Part shown: positions 33,945-41,938 of the stretch, piece after piece
How positions within the stretch are numbered: the stretch's first letter is position 1
Layout of the letters: each line of letters opens with the position of its first letter
Assembly (NCBI GenBank): GCA_947380655.1
Contig: CANCRX010000008.1
Location: 1 to 64,000, forward strand
Reading direction: 5' to 3'
Length of the DNA: 64,000 nt
From: Alcaligenaceae bacterium
GTDB lineage: Bacteria; Pseudomonadota; Gammaproteobacteria; Burkholderiales; Burkholderiaceae_B
Notes under the pieces: generated by a model
The model's input: the letters and a program-made list of their open reading frames with translations, nothing else
Database searches by the model: none
Told to the model about the DNA's origin: nothing
Made by a program: the position numbers and the translations under genes

Positions 33945-34940
33945 ATGTTTAAAACTTTGAAATCCGGTCTGCGTGGCGCATGGATAGCGGGCCTGACCGC
34001 ATCTTGCCTAGGCATGATCCCCTACGCAGCGGCGCAGGAAAGCTTCCCAAATAAATCCATCCGTCTGGTCGTACCCTTTGCACCTGGGGGGGTCACCGAC
34101 ACGAGTGGCAGACTGATCGCAGAAAATCTGTCAAAAAGGCTGGGCCAGCAAGTCTACGTAGAAAATAAGCCTGGCGCTTCAGGCAATATCGGTACAACAC
34201 AAGTCGCGAACGCTGAACCAGATGGTTACACACTGGTGTTGGGCTTTGACGGCACCATGGTGATTAACCCCCATGTGTTTGACAAGGTACCTTTCGACAC
34301 AATCAAAGACTTTGCGCCAGTCGGCAAGATCGGTAATGCAATATTGATTCTAGTGGCCAATCCTGCAGTCCCAGCTAAAACGCTGCAAGAGGTGATCGCT
34401 TTGTCCAAAAAACAAAGTGGCGGCTTAAGTTATGGCACCTCTGGTGTCGGAGGCACACCCCATATCGCGGGTGAGTTACTTAATCAACAAAGCGGCTCAA
34501 AGCTATTACACATTCCCTACAAAGGTGGCGGTCAGGCCCTGATCGATGTGCAGGGCGGAACCATCCCTCTGGTCTACACGGCCGTTGCCGGTGCCTACCA
34601 ACTCGTTCAAACCGGCCGCGTCATTCCGATCGCTGTTTCAAGCGCTCAACGCGCAGTCTCACTGCCTGATGTCCCTACATTTATTGAAAGTGGCTTGAAA
34701 GATTTTGTCGTGGACTCCTGGGTAGGTATTTTTGCACCCGCCAAAACACCGAAATCGATTGTTACTCGCCTCAATACCGAATTGAATCTGGTACTCAAAG
34801 ATCCTGAAGTGATTGCCAAGCTCAATACACTGGGCATCACCGCCTCACCCGAAACTCCGGAACAATTCTCAGAAGAAATAAAAAAAGACTTAGCTAGATA
34901 TGGAACAGTTGTCAAAGCAGCCGGGATACGACTTGACTAA
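33945..34940 (+). CDS. Bug-family (TctC-like) periplasmic receptor
   Basis: 331 residues with signal peptide (cut near AAA-QE). Motifs: IRLVVPFAPGGVTDTSGRLIAENLS, VENKPGASGNIGTTQVA, EPDGYTLVLGFDGTMVINPH, LSYGTSGVGGTPHIAGELL and LHIPYKGGGQALIDVQGG. The segment AVAGAYQLVQTGRVIPIAVSS is the usual pocket region. It is the third receptor of the window and is co-transcribed with the PEP-mutase-family lyase. No TctAB genes are near. Confidence 0.92.
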   Translation: MFKTLKSGLRGAWIAGLTASCLGMIPYAAAQESFPNKSIRLVVPFAPGGVTDTSGRLIAENLSKRLGQQVYVENKPGASGNIGTTQVANAEPDGYTLVLGFDGTMVINPHVFDKVPFDTIKDFAPVGKIGNAILILVANPAVPAKTLQEVIALSKKQSGGLSYGTSGVGGTPHIAGELLNQQSGSKLLHIPYKGGGQALIDVQGGTIPLVYTAVAGAYQLVQTGRVIPIAVSSAQRAVSLPDVPTFIESGLKDFVVDSWVGIFAPAKTPKSIVTRLNTELNLVLKDPEVIAKLNTLGITASPETPEQFSEEIKKDLARYGTVVKAAGIRLD

Positions 34941-35031
34941 AAAAGTCGGCTAATCAAGGGTTTTCACTAATGACTGTTAAAATAAATTCGCTGGTTCTAT
35001 GGGGAGCCAGCGTTACTTTCAGGATATGGAC

Positions 35032-35337
35032 ATGAAATCATCACGTCGCCAATTCATCATTTATTCAGCAGCAGGCTTGGCCTCACTGTCAATGACCAAT
35101 CAAGCCAACGCGCAAGCCATGGTTGCAGAAACCGACCCACAAGCGGTTGGTCTGGGATACAAAGCTGACGCGGCTACAGTCGACAAAGCAAAATTTGCAA
35201 AATACGCCGACGGTAACAACTGCGCCAACTGCCAGCTCTACATGAGCAAATCAGCAGACGCAGGCACCTGTGGAATCTTCCCAGGCAAGCAAGTTGCAGC
35301 CAAAGGCTGGTGCAACGCCTGGGTCAAAAAAGCTTAA
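35032..35337 (+). CDS. High-potential iron-sulfur protein (HiPIP)
   Basis: About 101 residues from ATG 35032 (AGGA at the right spacing; ATG 35026 also in frame). The N-terminus is a Tat signal (SSRRQFIIYSAAGLASLS). The mature domain carries the four [4Fe-4S] cysteines: NNCANCQLY (CX2C), GTCGIF and GWCNAW. HiPIPs carry electrons in the periplasm. A bidirectional terminator follows. Confidence 0.92.
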   Translation: MKSSRRQFIIYSAAGLASLSMTNQANAQAMVAETDPQAVGLGYKADAATVDKAKFAKYADGNNCANCQLYMSKSADAGTCGIFPGKQVAAKGWCNAWVKKA

Positions 35338-35370
35338 TTATTTAGCTTTTGGTCGTAAACCCTTCGGGGT

Positions 35371-35410
35371 AAAAAAAACCGCTACGCTCTTTCGAACGCA
35401 GCGGTTTTTT
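35371..35410. terminator. Bidirectional terminator after HiPIP
   Basis: AAAAACCGCT (35373-35382) pairs with AGCGGTTTTTT (35400-35410) around an inner region with further pairing. Poly-T lies on one side and poly-A on the other, so both the rightward HiPIP gene and the leftward glycine-zipper gene can use it. Confidence 0.75.
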
Positions 35411-35423
35411 ATTCAGCCTAGTA

Positions 35424-35858
35424 TTACTGAGCGACTACGCGCGCTTCAGTACCTGAACCTTCGATATAAACACGCTGACCAACAAACAGATTACCTGTCG
35501 GTTGGGTCACTGTCACGAGCACGCCATTGCTGGTGCGCACGAAAATCTGCTGACCGGCAACAGGCTTGTCGTAATGTTTCTGAATTTCATTACCAGCTAC
35601 TGCACCACCGATCGCACCCAAGACCATTGCGACAGCTTTACCGGTGCCTGAGCCAATCAGCGCGCCAACACCCAAGCCACCCAAACCGCCGATCACAGCA
35701 CCAACGCCTGTATCGTGATTCGATTTGATCGTTGTTGCGGTGATCTGCTCAACAACACCCTTACGGATTTCGACTGGACCTGTAGGCGCTGGAGTACACG
35801 CACTCAGACCTAGCACCATCATCAATGCAACCAATGCTGTAGAAATTTGCTTAACCAT
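35424..35858 (-). CDS. Glycine-zipper outer-membrane lipoprotein (SlyB/PcpY-like)
   Basis: From ATG 35858 (or in-frame 35861) 144 residues. A lipoprotein signal MVKQISTALVALMMVLGLSAC ends with the lipobox LSAC. Gly-zipper 2TM part: GAVIGGLGGLGVGALIGSGTGKAVAMVLGAIGG, in two pieces separated by a short gap. The C-terminal domain (FVRTSNGVLVTVTQ...) is the SlyB-type tail. It is an envelope-stability or stress-type lipoprotein. Confidence 0.85.
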   Translation of the reverse strand: MVKQISTALVALMMVLGLSACTPAPTGPVEIRKGVVEQITATTIKSNHDTGVGAVIGGLGGLGVGALIGSGTGKAVAMVLGAIGGAVAGNEIQKHYDKPVAGQQIFVRTSNGVLVTVTQPTGNLFVGQRVYIEGSGTEARVVAQ

Positions 35859-35979
35859 CATCCATCTCACTTAAAGAATATTTGACAACTACAAGCATAA
35901 AGTTAACATACAGTATGTCATCTTGCTCTTGAACAGAGCATATTTGAATATGATTGGCCACTTTCTCAGAGAAAATATC

Positions 35980-36363
35980 ATGAAAAAAATACTTGCCGCT
36001 ACATGCATCGTGCTCGCCGGCACGACAGCTGCCATGGCACAAAGCACCGCTAAATCCTCATCGGCCGTGCCAAAAGCACACACCTCAACAGAAGCTTACG
36101 TTCAAATGTGCGCGAATAAAGCCGATGGTGCTGCGCAAAATTTTTGTAATGGCTTTGGACAAGGTGTCTATGAAACCTATCTGATCACACGCTTCCCTAA
36201 AAAAGCGCCTGCATTCATCTGCCTGGACAGTGTGACGCTGACACGTCAGGAGCATATCGACGCATTTATCAAGTGGACCACTGCAAATCCTAAATACAAC
36301 CAGTTGTCGGCTGCCGACACGATCTTGCGATATCTCGGTGAAACCTACCCCTGCAAGAAGTAA
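35980..36363 (+). CDS. Rap1a/Tai-family protein (immunity-type)
   Basis: 127 residues from ATG 35980 (MKKILAATCIVLAGTTAAMAQ signal). The mature part has the Rap1a/Tai layout: EAYVQMCANKADGAAQNFCNGFGQGVYETY, then PAFICLDS, RQEHIDAFIKWTTANP and DTILRYLGETYPC; four Cys probably form two disulfides. The family contains periplasmic immunity proteins for type VI effectors (Serratia Rap, amidase immunity Tai4). No effector or T6SS gene is in the window, so it is an orphan or has another role. Confidence 0.82.
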   Translation: MKKILAATCIVLAGTTAAMAQSTAKSSSAVPKAHTSTEAYVQMCANKADGAAQNFCNGFGQGVYETYLITRFPKKAPAFICLDSVTLTRQEHIDAFIKWTTANPKYNQLSAADTILRYLGETYPCKK

Positions 36364-36408
36364 TCCGGTTGCCTCATCTCGTATTTGATTGAATTCAGGA
36401 GTTTCATC

Positions 36409-36639
36409 ATGAAAAAATTACTTTTACTCGTGCCCGTTTGCGCAGCGCTCACCATGACTGGTTGCTCCAACATGAACACGACACAACAACGTGAGTTATC
36501 AGGCGGCGCGATTGGCGCGGCAGCGGGTGCTGGCATTACGGCTATTGCCGGTGGCAACCCAATCTGGGGTGCGATTGGCGGTGCGGCGGCCGGCGTACTG
36601 GGTGGTTATCTGTACGACAAAAATCAGAAAAGCAATTAA
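36409..36639 (+). CDS. Small glycine-zipper (YMGG-like) lipoprotein
   Basis: 76 residues from ATG 36409, with AGGAG upstream. Lipoprotein signal LLLLVPVCAALTMTGC, then SGGAIGAAAGAGITAIAGGNPIWGAIGGAAAGVLGG, the glycine-zipper (OmpA-like/YMGG). It is probably a small envelope protein related in type to the neighbour at 35424-35858. Confidence 0.85.
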   Translation: MKKLLLLVPVCAALTMTGCSNMNTTQQRELSGGAIGAAAGAGITAIAGGNPIWGAIGGAAAGVLGGYLYDKNQKSN

Positions 36640-36661
36640 TTCCTGACTGGATGTTGTAAAT

Positions 36662-36690
36662 AAAAATACCGGCATTGCCGGTATTTTTTT
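36662..36690. terminator. Bidirectional rho-independent terminator
   Basis: AAAAATACCGGC and GCCGGTATTTTTTT form a strong stem with an ATT loop. It lies between the rightward glycine-zipper gene and the leftward end of the lipid-synthase operon, and can serve both. Confidence 0.85.
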
Positions 36691-36698
36691 GCCTCGCT

Positions 36699-37928
36699 TT
36701 ATTTTTTTCGTTTCATATCTTTCCAGCGCCGGTGTACCCACCACCATTGCTCAGGATGCCTCACGATCGCTAACTCAAGCGCTGCGTTATAGGCTCGGGT
36801 ATTGCGCAAGATTTCAACACCCACCTCATCATCGAGTACAGGTGGTATAGCAGGCCAGAACTTCAACACGTGCGTACCGTCTGGCTCTCGCCAGGATGCG
36901 GCAGGCATAACAGGAGCCCCTGTTGCCAGCGCAATCACCGCCATACTTTTATAGGTGCCGGCAGCATGGCCAAAAAACTCAACGGGGATACCTTCGGGCT
37001 TACGTGCAAACTGGTCAAAAGGAAACACGATGGCATCTCCTTTTTCAATTGTTGACACGATTTCCTCGAGAGAGCCACGTCTGCCCACTACACCAAAGCC
37101 CGCCTGATTAAAGCGACGCGTGAGCATATCGCTCAGCCATTTAGGTTTAATTGGACGACGTAAAAAATGAATGCGACCTTTGACCTGAGGGAAATGCTCT
37201 ATCCCTGCAACCGTGGAGACCTCAAAGTTCCCAAAGTGTCCGGTCAAAATCAAGATCCCGCGACCAGCCTCAAAAGCCTCGATCATTGCAGGCACACCTT
37301 CGACACGCACGATACTTTTTTTGCGCGCAGCAGAAAGAAATCTGAACACGATCAACTCGCGCAACAAGGAGAGCAAATGAGAGTAGTGCGCTTGCGCGAG
37401 GGTTTTAATCTGCTCCTGACTGACATTGGCACCGAAGACCCGGTTCAGGTTTTCAAGAATGACGGCTCGGCGATAAGGTAAAAATTTATAAAGAAAACGA
37501 CCACCCAATGAAGTGAGGATGGTTTTCGGAACACGCAAGGCTACGGCGCTTGCTGCTGTGGCCGTATGTGTCAGGGAGATTTTAATTTCTCCGACCAAAT
37601 GTCGACCCATCACTATTTCAGCAGCAGGTGACACCTCCATATGCGGTGCGCCATATTCGTCACGTCTGACTGAAAAATCCATTGCCACAATGGTGTTGAG
37701 CGCAGTCTCTCGGGGAAAAAGTTTCAGGCAGGCTTCTTTCGCAGCAAAACGGGCAGCCAGACTCGCTGCCTGACCTGGCCCGGTTCCTGCATCCGCTATC
37801 TCCTGAGCAGAAAATAGTTTGAGCAGATCATCAGGCATCGCCTGAATTAATCTCTCGATGCGCACGATATCTACCGTATCGACCGCACATCCATCAGGCA
37901 AACTTTCCGCTGGGGTCACGTCTTTCAA
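36699..37928 (-). CDS. Fusion of 4'-phosphopantetheinyl transferase (AcpS-like) and LPLAT acyltransferase
   Basis: 409 residues, two domains. Residues about 12-133 match holo-ACP synthase: CAVDTVDIVRIERL (metal Asp17), RFAAKEACLKLF (catalytic Glu65) and ISLTHTATAASAVAL. Residues about 138-409 are an LpxL/HtrB-type acyltransferase: LPYRRAVILENLNRVFG and the catalytic HX4E in LTGHFGNFE (His231, Glu236), then PFDQFARKPEGIPVEFFG. It should activate the cluster's ACP and then move the finished acyl chain to an acceptor lipid. Read from TTG 37928 or GTG 37919; 3 bases after the preceding gene. Confidence 0.86.
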   Translation of the reverse strand: MKDVTPAESLPDGCAVDTVDIVRIERLIQAMPDDLLKLFSAQEIADAGTGPGQAASLAARFAAKEACLKLFPRETALNTIVAMDFSVRRDEYGAPHMEVSPAAEIVMGRHLVGEIKISLTHTATAASAVALRVPKTILTSLGGRFLYKFLPYRRAVILENLNRVFGANVSQEQIKTLAQAHYSHLLSLLRELIVFRFLSAARKKSIVRVEGVPAMIEAFEAGRGILILTGHFGNFEVSTVAGIEHFPQVKGRIHFLRRPIKPKWLSDMLTRRFNQAGFGVVGRRGSLEEIVSTIEKGDAIVFPFDQFARKPEGIPVEFFGHAAGTYKSMAVIALATGAPVMPAASWREPDGTHVLKFWPAIPPVLDDEVGVEILRNTRAYNAALELAIVRHPEQWWWVHRRWKDMKRKK

Positions 37929-37931
37929 AAT

Positions 37932-39203
37932 TTATTTGACAGCGCGCAACAGCAAAGCAGCGTTTGTACCTGCAAATCCACGGCACAGGACCAAAACGAT
38001 ATTGCTGCGTGGCGCCCGGGTTTGCGCTGAAACATTCAAGCCTGCGCATCCCTCTGCCAAGTTGTCTAACGAAGCAATGCCAGGCACCACATTTTGTCTG
38101 CATGCCTCGAGGCCTACGACTGTATCCAGCAAACCCGAGGTTGCAAAAGAATGGCCATAAGACCATTTAAATGCGGTCACCGGAGGCATTGCATGACCAA
38201 AGACGCGCAGTAAAGCTTGCGCCTCTGAACGATCAGATTCTTCAGTACCATTGCCGTGCGTCACCACCATACCAACCTCAGCGGCGGATATCCCTGCATC
38301 AAGCAAAGCCGCTTCAATGGCACGTGAAAGGCCATCACCATCGCCGCGAATCGAGAAAATGCCTTCTCCCTCAGAAGCATCGCCGCCACCAAGATATTCG
38401 GCCAGTACGGTCGCACCCCTTGCAGCGGCTGAAGCTTCGGTTTCAAGCACAAAAGCGGCTGCACCCTCGCCTAATACGCAACCATCGTGTTTAGCGTCAA
38501 AAGGACTCAGGGCCGTGTGACTGATCAAACCCACGCGATCAAGATACTGCAAGGTCTGCGGTTCGATCGGCGCATCGTGACTAATCGCCACGACACGCTC
38601 TGCATCGCCCTCACGTAACGCCCAGGCGCTCTCAATTACAGAAAGCATGCCACTGGTGGTGTGATTGGTAATGCAACCGTTCGGTCCTTTTAACTGATGA
38701 CGGATGCTGACATGACACAGAACGTTATTGGGTAACGAACGCAGCAACCACATCGGATTGACCATATTCGGTAATTCCTGACCAAATTTTTCCAGACTCT
38801 CACCAGTCTCGGCCATTAGAGGAAAATAGTCATAGTTCACTTCAAACGCACCACCGCCCGAGCCAACATAACAACCAGTCTGGTCAGCATAGTCAGCCGC
38901 TGCAGTTTCATCCAGCGCAGCAAGTGCGCCGGGCAAGCCCGCCTGCTCAATCGCCTGTCCACCAGCGTAAATACCGAAGACATCTGAGCGTCGTACAAGT
39001 TTCAGGAGTTTGCGATCGCCAAGGAGTTTTCCGCCGTTGTAATCAGGCACCTCGGAGGCAACTTTACAAGGCCAGGCTTGAGCATCCCAGGCGGTAATCG
39101 GTGCCACGGTGGTACGACCTTCGAGCAAAGTCTGCACAATGCTTGCGGGATCAGTCCCTGCGCCACAAATTGCACCGCTTCCAGTAATAACGATTCGTTT
39201 CAT
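37932..39203 (-). CDS. Ketosynthase-like protein without active-site Cys (chain-length-factor-like)
   Basis: 423 residues of the thiolase-like KS fold: VGLISHTALSPFDAKHDGCVLGEGAAAFVLE, THGNGTEESDRSEA (His316) and KWSYGHSFATSG (Lys346/His351). The nucleophile Cys (normally TACSS/TACTS) is replaced: alignment of GPNGCITNHTTSGML puts Thr182 at the Cys position. This is what KS-beta/chain-length factors show. Placed directly after an active ketosynthase, it probably forms a heterodimer that sets chain length, as in type II polyketide and aryl polyene systems. Confidence 0.85.
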   Translation of the reverse strand: MKRIVITGSGAICGAGTDPASIVQTLLEGRTTVAPITAWDAQAWPCKVASEVPDYNGGKLLGDRKLLKLVRRSDVFGIYAGGQAIEQAGLPGALAALDETAAADYADQTGCYVGSGGGAFEVNYDYFPLMAETGESLEKFGQELPNMVNPMWLLRSLPNNVLCHVSIRHQLKGPNGCITNHTTSGMLSVIESAWALREGDAERVVAISHDAPIEPQTLQYLDRVGLISHTALSPFDAKHDGCVLGEGAAAFVLETEASAAARGATVLAEYLGGGDASEGEGIFSIRGDGDGLSRAIEAALLDAGISAAEVGMVVTHGNGTEESDRSEAQALLRVFGHAMPPVTAFKWSYGHSFATSGLLDTVVGLEACRQNVVPGIASLDNLAEGCAGLNVSAQTRAPRSNIVLVLCRGFAGTNAALLLRAVK

Positions 39204-39208
39204 GGTGA

Positions 39209-40522
39209 TTACCGTCCTGCAGCGATCAGTGCTGCGGTTTCATCAGGATGACGGAATGCGAGGCAACTGTTGCTGCCACCGAATCCGAGTGAATTCGACA
39301 GCGCCATACCAATGCGCTGCTCACGTGGCACATCGCGCACAATATTCACATCACAATCAGGATCAAGCTGCTGCAAATTAGCATTCGGTGGCATCAAGCC
39401 GTCTCGAATCGCCATCGCGCAAATACCCGCCTCGACGGCTCCTGCCGCAGCGATCAAATGTCCCATCACACTCTTGGTGGAGCTTACGCCGACTTCTTTG
39501 GCGCGCTCTCCAAACACTGCGTTAACAGCCGCACATTCACTGCGATCATTCATGGGCGTTGAGGTGCCGTGCGCATTCAGATAGTCGATCTCTGCCGTCG
39601 TGGCGCCAGCATCTGCAATCGCGCGACGCATCGCCTGAATTGGACCATCACCGGAAGGATGTGAATCGGTAATGCGATATGAGGAGAGCGAATTACCGTC
39701 TCCCGCGAGCTCAGCATAAATGGTCGCACCGCGCTTGACCGCACTGTCCCACTCTTCGAGCACCAGGAAACCTGCTCCCTCACCCAGCACAAAACCGTTG
39801 CGCGTCAGATCAAAGGGTCGGCTTGCTCGCTCAGGATGATCATTATCAGCAGATACCGCAGAAAGCAGACAAAACCCAGACAAACCGACAGGCGAAATCA
39901 TGGAATCAAAACCACCGGTCAGCACGCGATCTGCCAAACCACGGCGAATCAAACGCATCGCAGTACCGACAGCTTGCCCACCTGATGCACAAGCCGTGTG
40001 CACCGTTGAGGCATAGCCACGGATACCAAAGCGTCGTAAGAGCAACGACACCCCAGCAGTCGACAAACTACGGCTAAAGGCCATCACATCATTGGCAACG
40101 GGTTCTTGCATAATATTGTCTGGAATCAGCTCGCCCTCTGGCGCGGCAGAACGCTGTACCGCCGCGATTTCCGTGTGCGGCACGGTCATCATGCCCGCAC
40201 CCACAACGCAGCCCCAGCGGGCAGCATCTTGCAGGGTTGGACGAATACCTGCGTCAGCGATTGCCTGGTCCGCTGCAGCGAGAGCAAAACGATGCGCACG
40301 GCTTGCGTACTTGAGTAATTTTCTGTCATCAATCGGGGGCAGACTGTCAAAGCCTTTCACTTCAGCTGCAATCCGTGTCGAAAAACCTGACGCATCAAAT
40401 ATCGTAATGGGACCCGCACAACTTTTAGCCGCCTTAATACGGGCCCAGGTTGATGCAGCATCCAGGCCGGCTGGTGTGACCAAACCTATGCCTGTAATTG
40501 CAACGCGACGTTTAGCGCTCAT
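39209..40522 (-). CDS. Active beta-ketoacyl-ACP synthase (KAS II/FabF-like, KS-alpha)
   Basis: 437 residues with the full triad: Cys178 in VHTACASGGQAVG, His318 in NAHGTSTPMND and Lys350/His355 in STKSVMGHLIAAAG. It condenses malonyl-ACP with the growing acyl chain. The start overlaps the preceding dehydratase stop by 4 bases. Expected partner is the Cys-less paralogue 5 bases downstream. Confidence 0.93.
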   Translation of the reverse strand: MSAKRRVAITGIGLVTPAGLDAASTWARIKAAKSCAGPITIFDASGFSTRIAAEVKGFDSLPPIDDRKLLKYASRAHRFALAAADQAIADAGIRPTLQDAARWGCVVGAGMMTVPHTEIAAVQRSAAPEGELIPDNIMQEPVANDVMAFSRSLSTAGVSLLLRRFGIRGYASTVHTACASGGQAVGTAMRLIRRGLADRVLTGGFDSMISPVGLSGFCLLSAVSADNDHPERASRPFDLTRNGFVLGEGAGFLVLEEWDSAVKRGATIYAELAGDGNSLSSYRITDSHPSGDGPIQAMRRAIADAGATTAEIDYLNAHGTSTPMNDRSECAAVNAVFGERAKEVGVSSTKSVMGHLIAAAGAVEAGICAMAIRDGLMPPNANLQQLDPDCDVNIVRDVPREQRIGMALSNSLGFGGSNSCLAFRHPDETAALIAAGR

Positions 40523-41433
40523 GCGTGTTCTCCAGAAGCCGGAGCAAAAAACATCTTGGCTCCAGCGATCGTGCGGCCATCAGCTTGTGCTCCCACCTTA
40601 ATAAGAATGGGTTCGGGATCATCCTGACCCGGTGCGGCCGACTCGGCAAATAAATTAAGCGTCGCACCAGGCGACGTAAAGGCGCGGACCTTCACATTGG
40701 TAATGCGTGTAACTTGAACCGACTGACCCGCCACCTCGGCTGCGATGCGCGCAGCCAATTGCAATTGCGCATCCAGCATCAGCGTTGCAGGAAAAACGGG
40801 TCGTCTGGGAAAATGATCCAGGAAAAATGGCGCCTCAGCGGGAACTGCGAGAAGTGACTGAAGCTTGATACCCGACTCATGACTCGTATCTGTCAAGTGT
40901 GGCGGCGGCACGCCTTTAAAAGCACCGGGCTCACGCCCACTCGTGGTGAGTCGTGCAAAATCTGCAGCCAGTGCGGCAGGATCATCAAACTCGGAGATAT
41001 CCAGCATGGAACCCAGCGTGTCGAGCAACTCAAGGACCATGCGTTCACCGACCATGGCATGACCACGATAGGTGATGGACTCTTCGTCGCACGACTCGAT
41101 ATCGACGATCAGCTCGAGCGTATCACCCGGCTTGGGACAGGCAAAAATCCGCGTATCACCCGCTAATGCTGCGACAGGTCTGAAGCGAAAATCTACGGTA
41201 GACATCGCAACCCAGGCAGCCAGCTGACCAATCGCCTCAGCGACCAGACTTACCGGAAAATAGGTTGCAGCTGCGGGGATAGTGTAGCGACCGGTTACGC
41301 GTTTGACGCCGTCAATCTGCGTGATGCAGTCTACAAACGAAAACGCGGCAAACCGAGCGGGAGATCGAGCAGCACACTGATCAGGCGTTAAAACTGGCGA
41401 GGACTGAGACGCCCCCGCCGATTGCACAGCCAT
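40519..41433 (-). CDS. Double-hotdog dehydratase (FabZ/FabA-like) of the lipid-synthase operon
   Basis: 304 residues made of two hotdog halves. The first (about 25-140) holds PVSLVAEAIGQLAAW with the acidic residue Glu66 but no catalytic His. The second (about 195-300) holds DHFPRRPVFPATLMLDAQLQLA with His207 and Asp221. Together the halves could give one active site, as in heterodimeric dehydratases of aryl polyene clusters. It would dehydrate 3-hydroxyacyl-ACP. It overlaps neighbouring genes by 1 and 4 bases. Confidence 0.78.
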   Translation of the reverse strand: MAVQSAGASQSSPVLTPDQCAARSPARFAAFSFVDCITQIDGVKRVTGRYTIPAAATYFPVSLVAEAIGQLAAWVAMSTVDFRFRPVAALAGDTRIFACPKPGDTLELIVDIESCDEESITYRGHAMVGERMVLELLDTLGSMLDISEFDDPAALAADFARLTTSGREPGAFKGVPPPHLTDTSHESGIKLQSLLAVPAEAPFFLDHFPRRPVFPATLMLDAQLQLAARIAAEVAGQSVQVTRITNVKVRAFTSPGATLNLFAESAAPGQDDPEPILIKVGAQADGRTIAGAKMFFAPASGEHA

Positions 41434-41861
41434 CAGCCAGCAGCAGGGGTTGCGCGCTGAGCACGAACCACGAGCTTGCAGAAAGTTTCTGGCGTGTAAA
41501 GACGTGCGATGTGATCGACACGCATAGGTGTCTTAAAGCGTGACTCGTCAATCTCAGAGAGATAAACGCGCAGACGGGCCAGACCTTTCTCGGTCAGGAT
41601 ACCGCCCTGCTCGAATTCCTCAACGGGCATATCGCCGCGGACGTCTTCGATGATCTTGCCGCGTGGCACTTTGATTTTGAACGCGCGCTCAAGACGGAAA
41701 ACCATATCGAGGAAATCGATGGATTCAGCGTCGAGGCCTTCGATCAGGGATACGTCAAGCTTGATGTCATCTACATCGCAGCCGAGGGCATCGGCCATCG
41801 TTTTCTGGACGGTTGGAAAAACCGCCATGATTTCTTCTTTAGTGATGACTGCTTCAGCCAT
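41433..41861 (-). CDS. Acyl carrier protein with C-terminal extension
   Basis: 142 residues. Residues 8-82 resemble ACP; the phosphopantetheine site is Ser47 in GLDAESIDFLDMVFRLE. The remainder (TPMRVDHIARLYTPETF...) of about 60 residues is beyond the usual 80-residue ACP. It carries the growing chain and is the likely target of the AcpS domain of the fusion protein. The gene is separated from the ketoreductase above it by 77 bases, where a second promoter could lie, but the downstream dehydratase starts right at its stop. Confidence 0.85.
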   Translation of the reverse strand: MAEAVITKEEIMAVFPTVQKTMADALGCDVDDIKLDVSLIEGLDAESIDFLDMVFRLERAFKIKVPRGKIIEDVRGDMPVEEFEQGGILTEKGLARLRVYLSEIDESRFKTPMRVDHIARLYTPETFCKLVVRAQRATPAAG

Positions 41862-41938
41862 GATGGACTCCGGAAAATAGTACTAAATCGATAAAAAAGC
41901 GCCCAATTTTAACCTAAATGTGAGGAAAACCCCTACAT

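Noticed and set aside
35270..35728. Rightward frame through the HiPIP end and the glycine-zipper gene
   Set aside because: It crosses a terminator and is the antisense shadow of the glycine-zipper gene.
37932..39203. Second ketosynthase as a decaying pseudogene
   Set aside because: Only the nucleophile Cys is replaced; His, Lys and all structural motifs are kept and the frame is intact, as expected for a chain-length factor.
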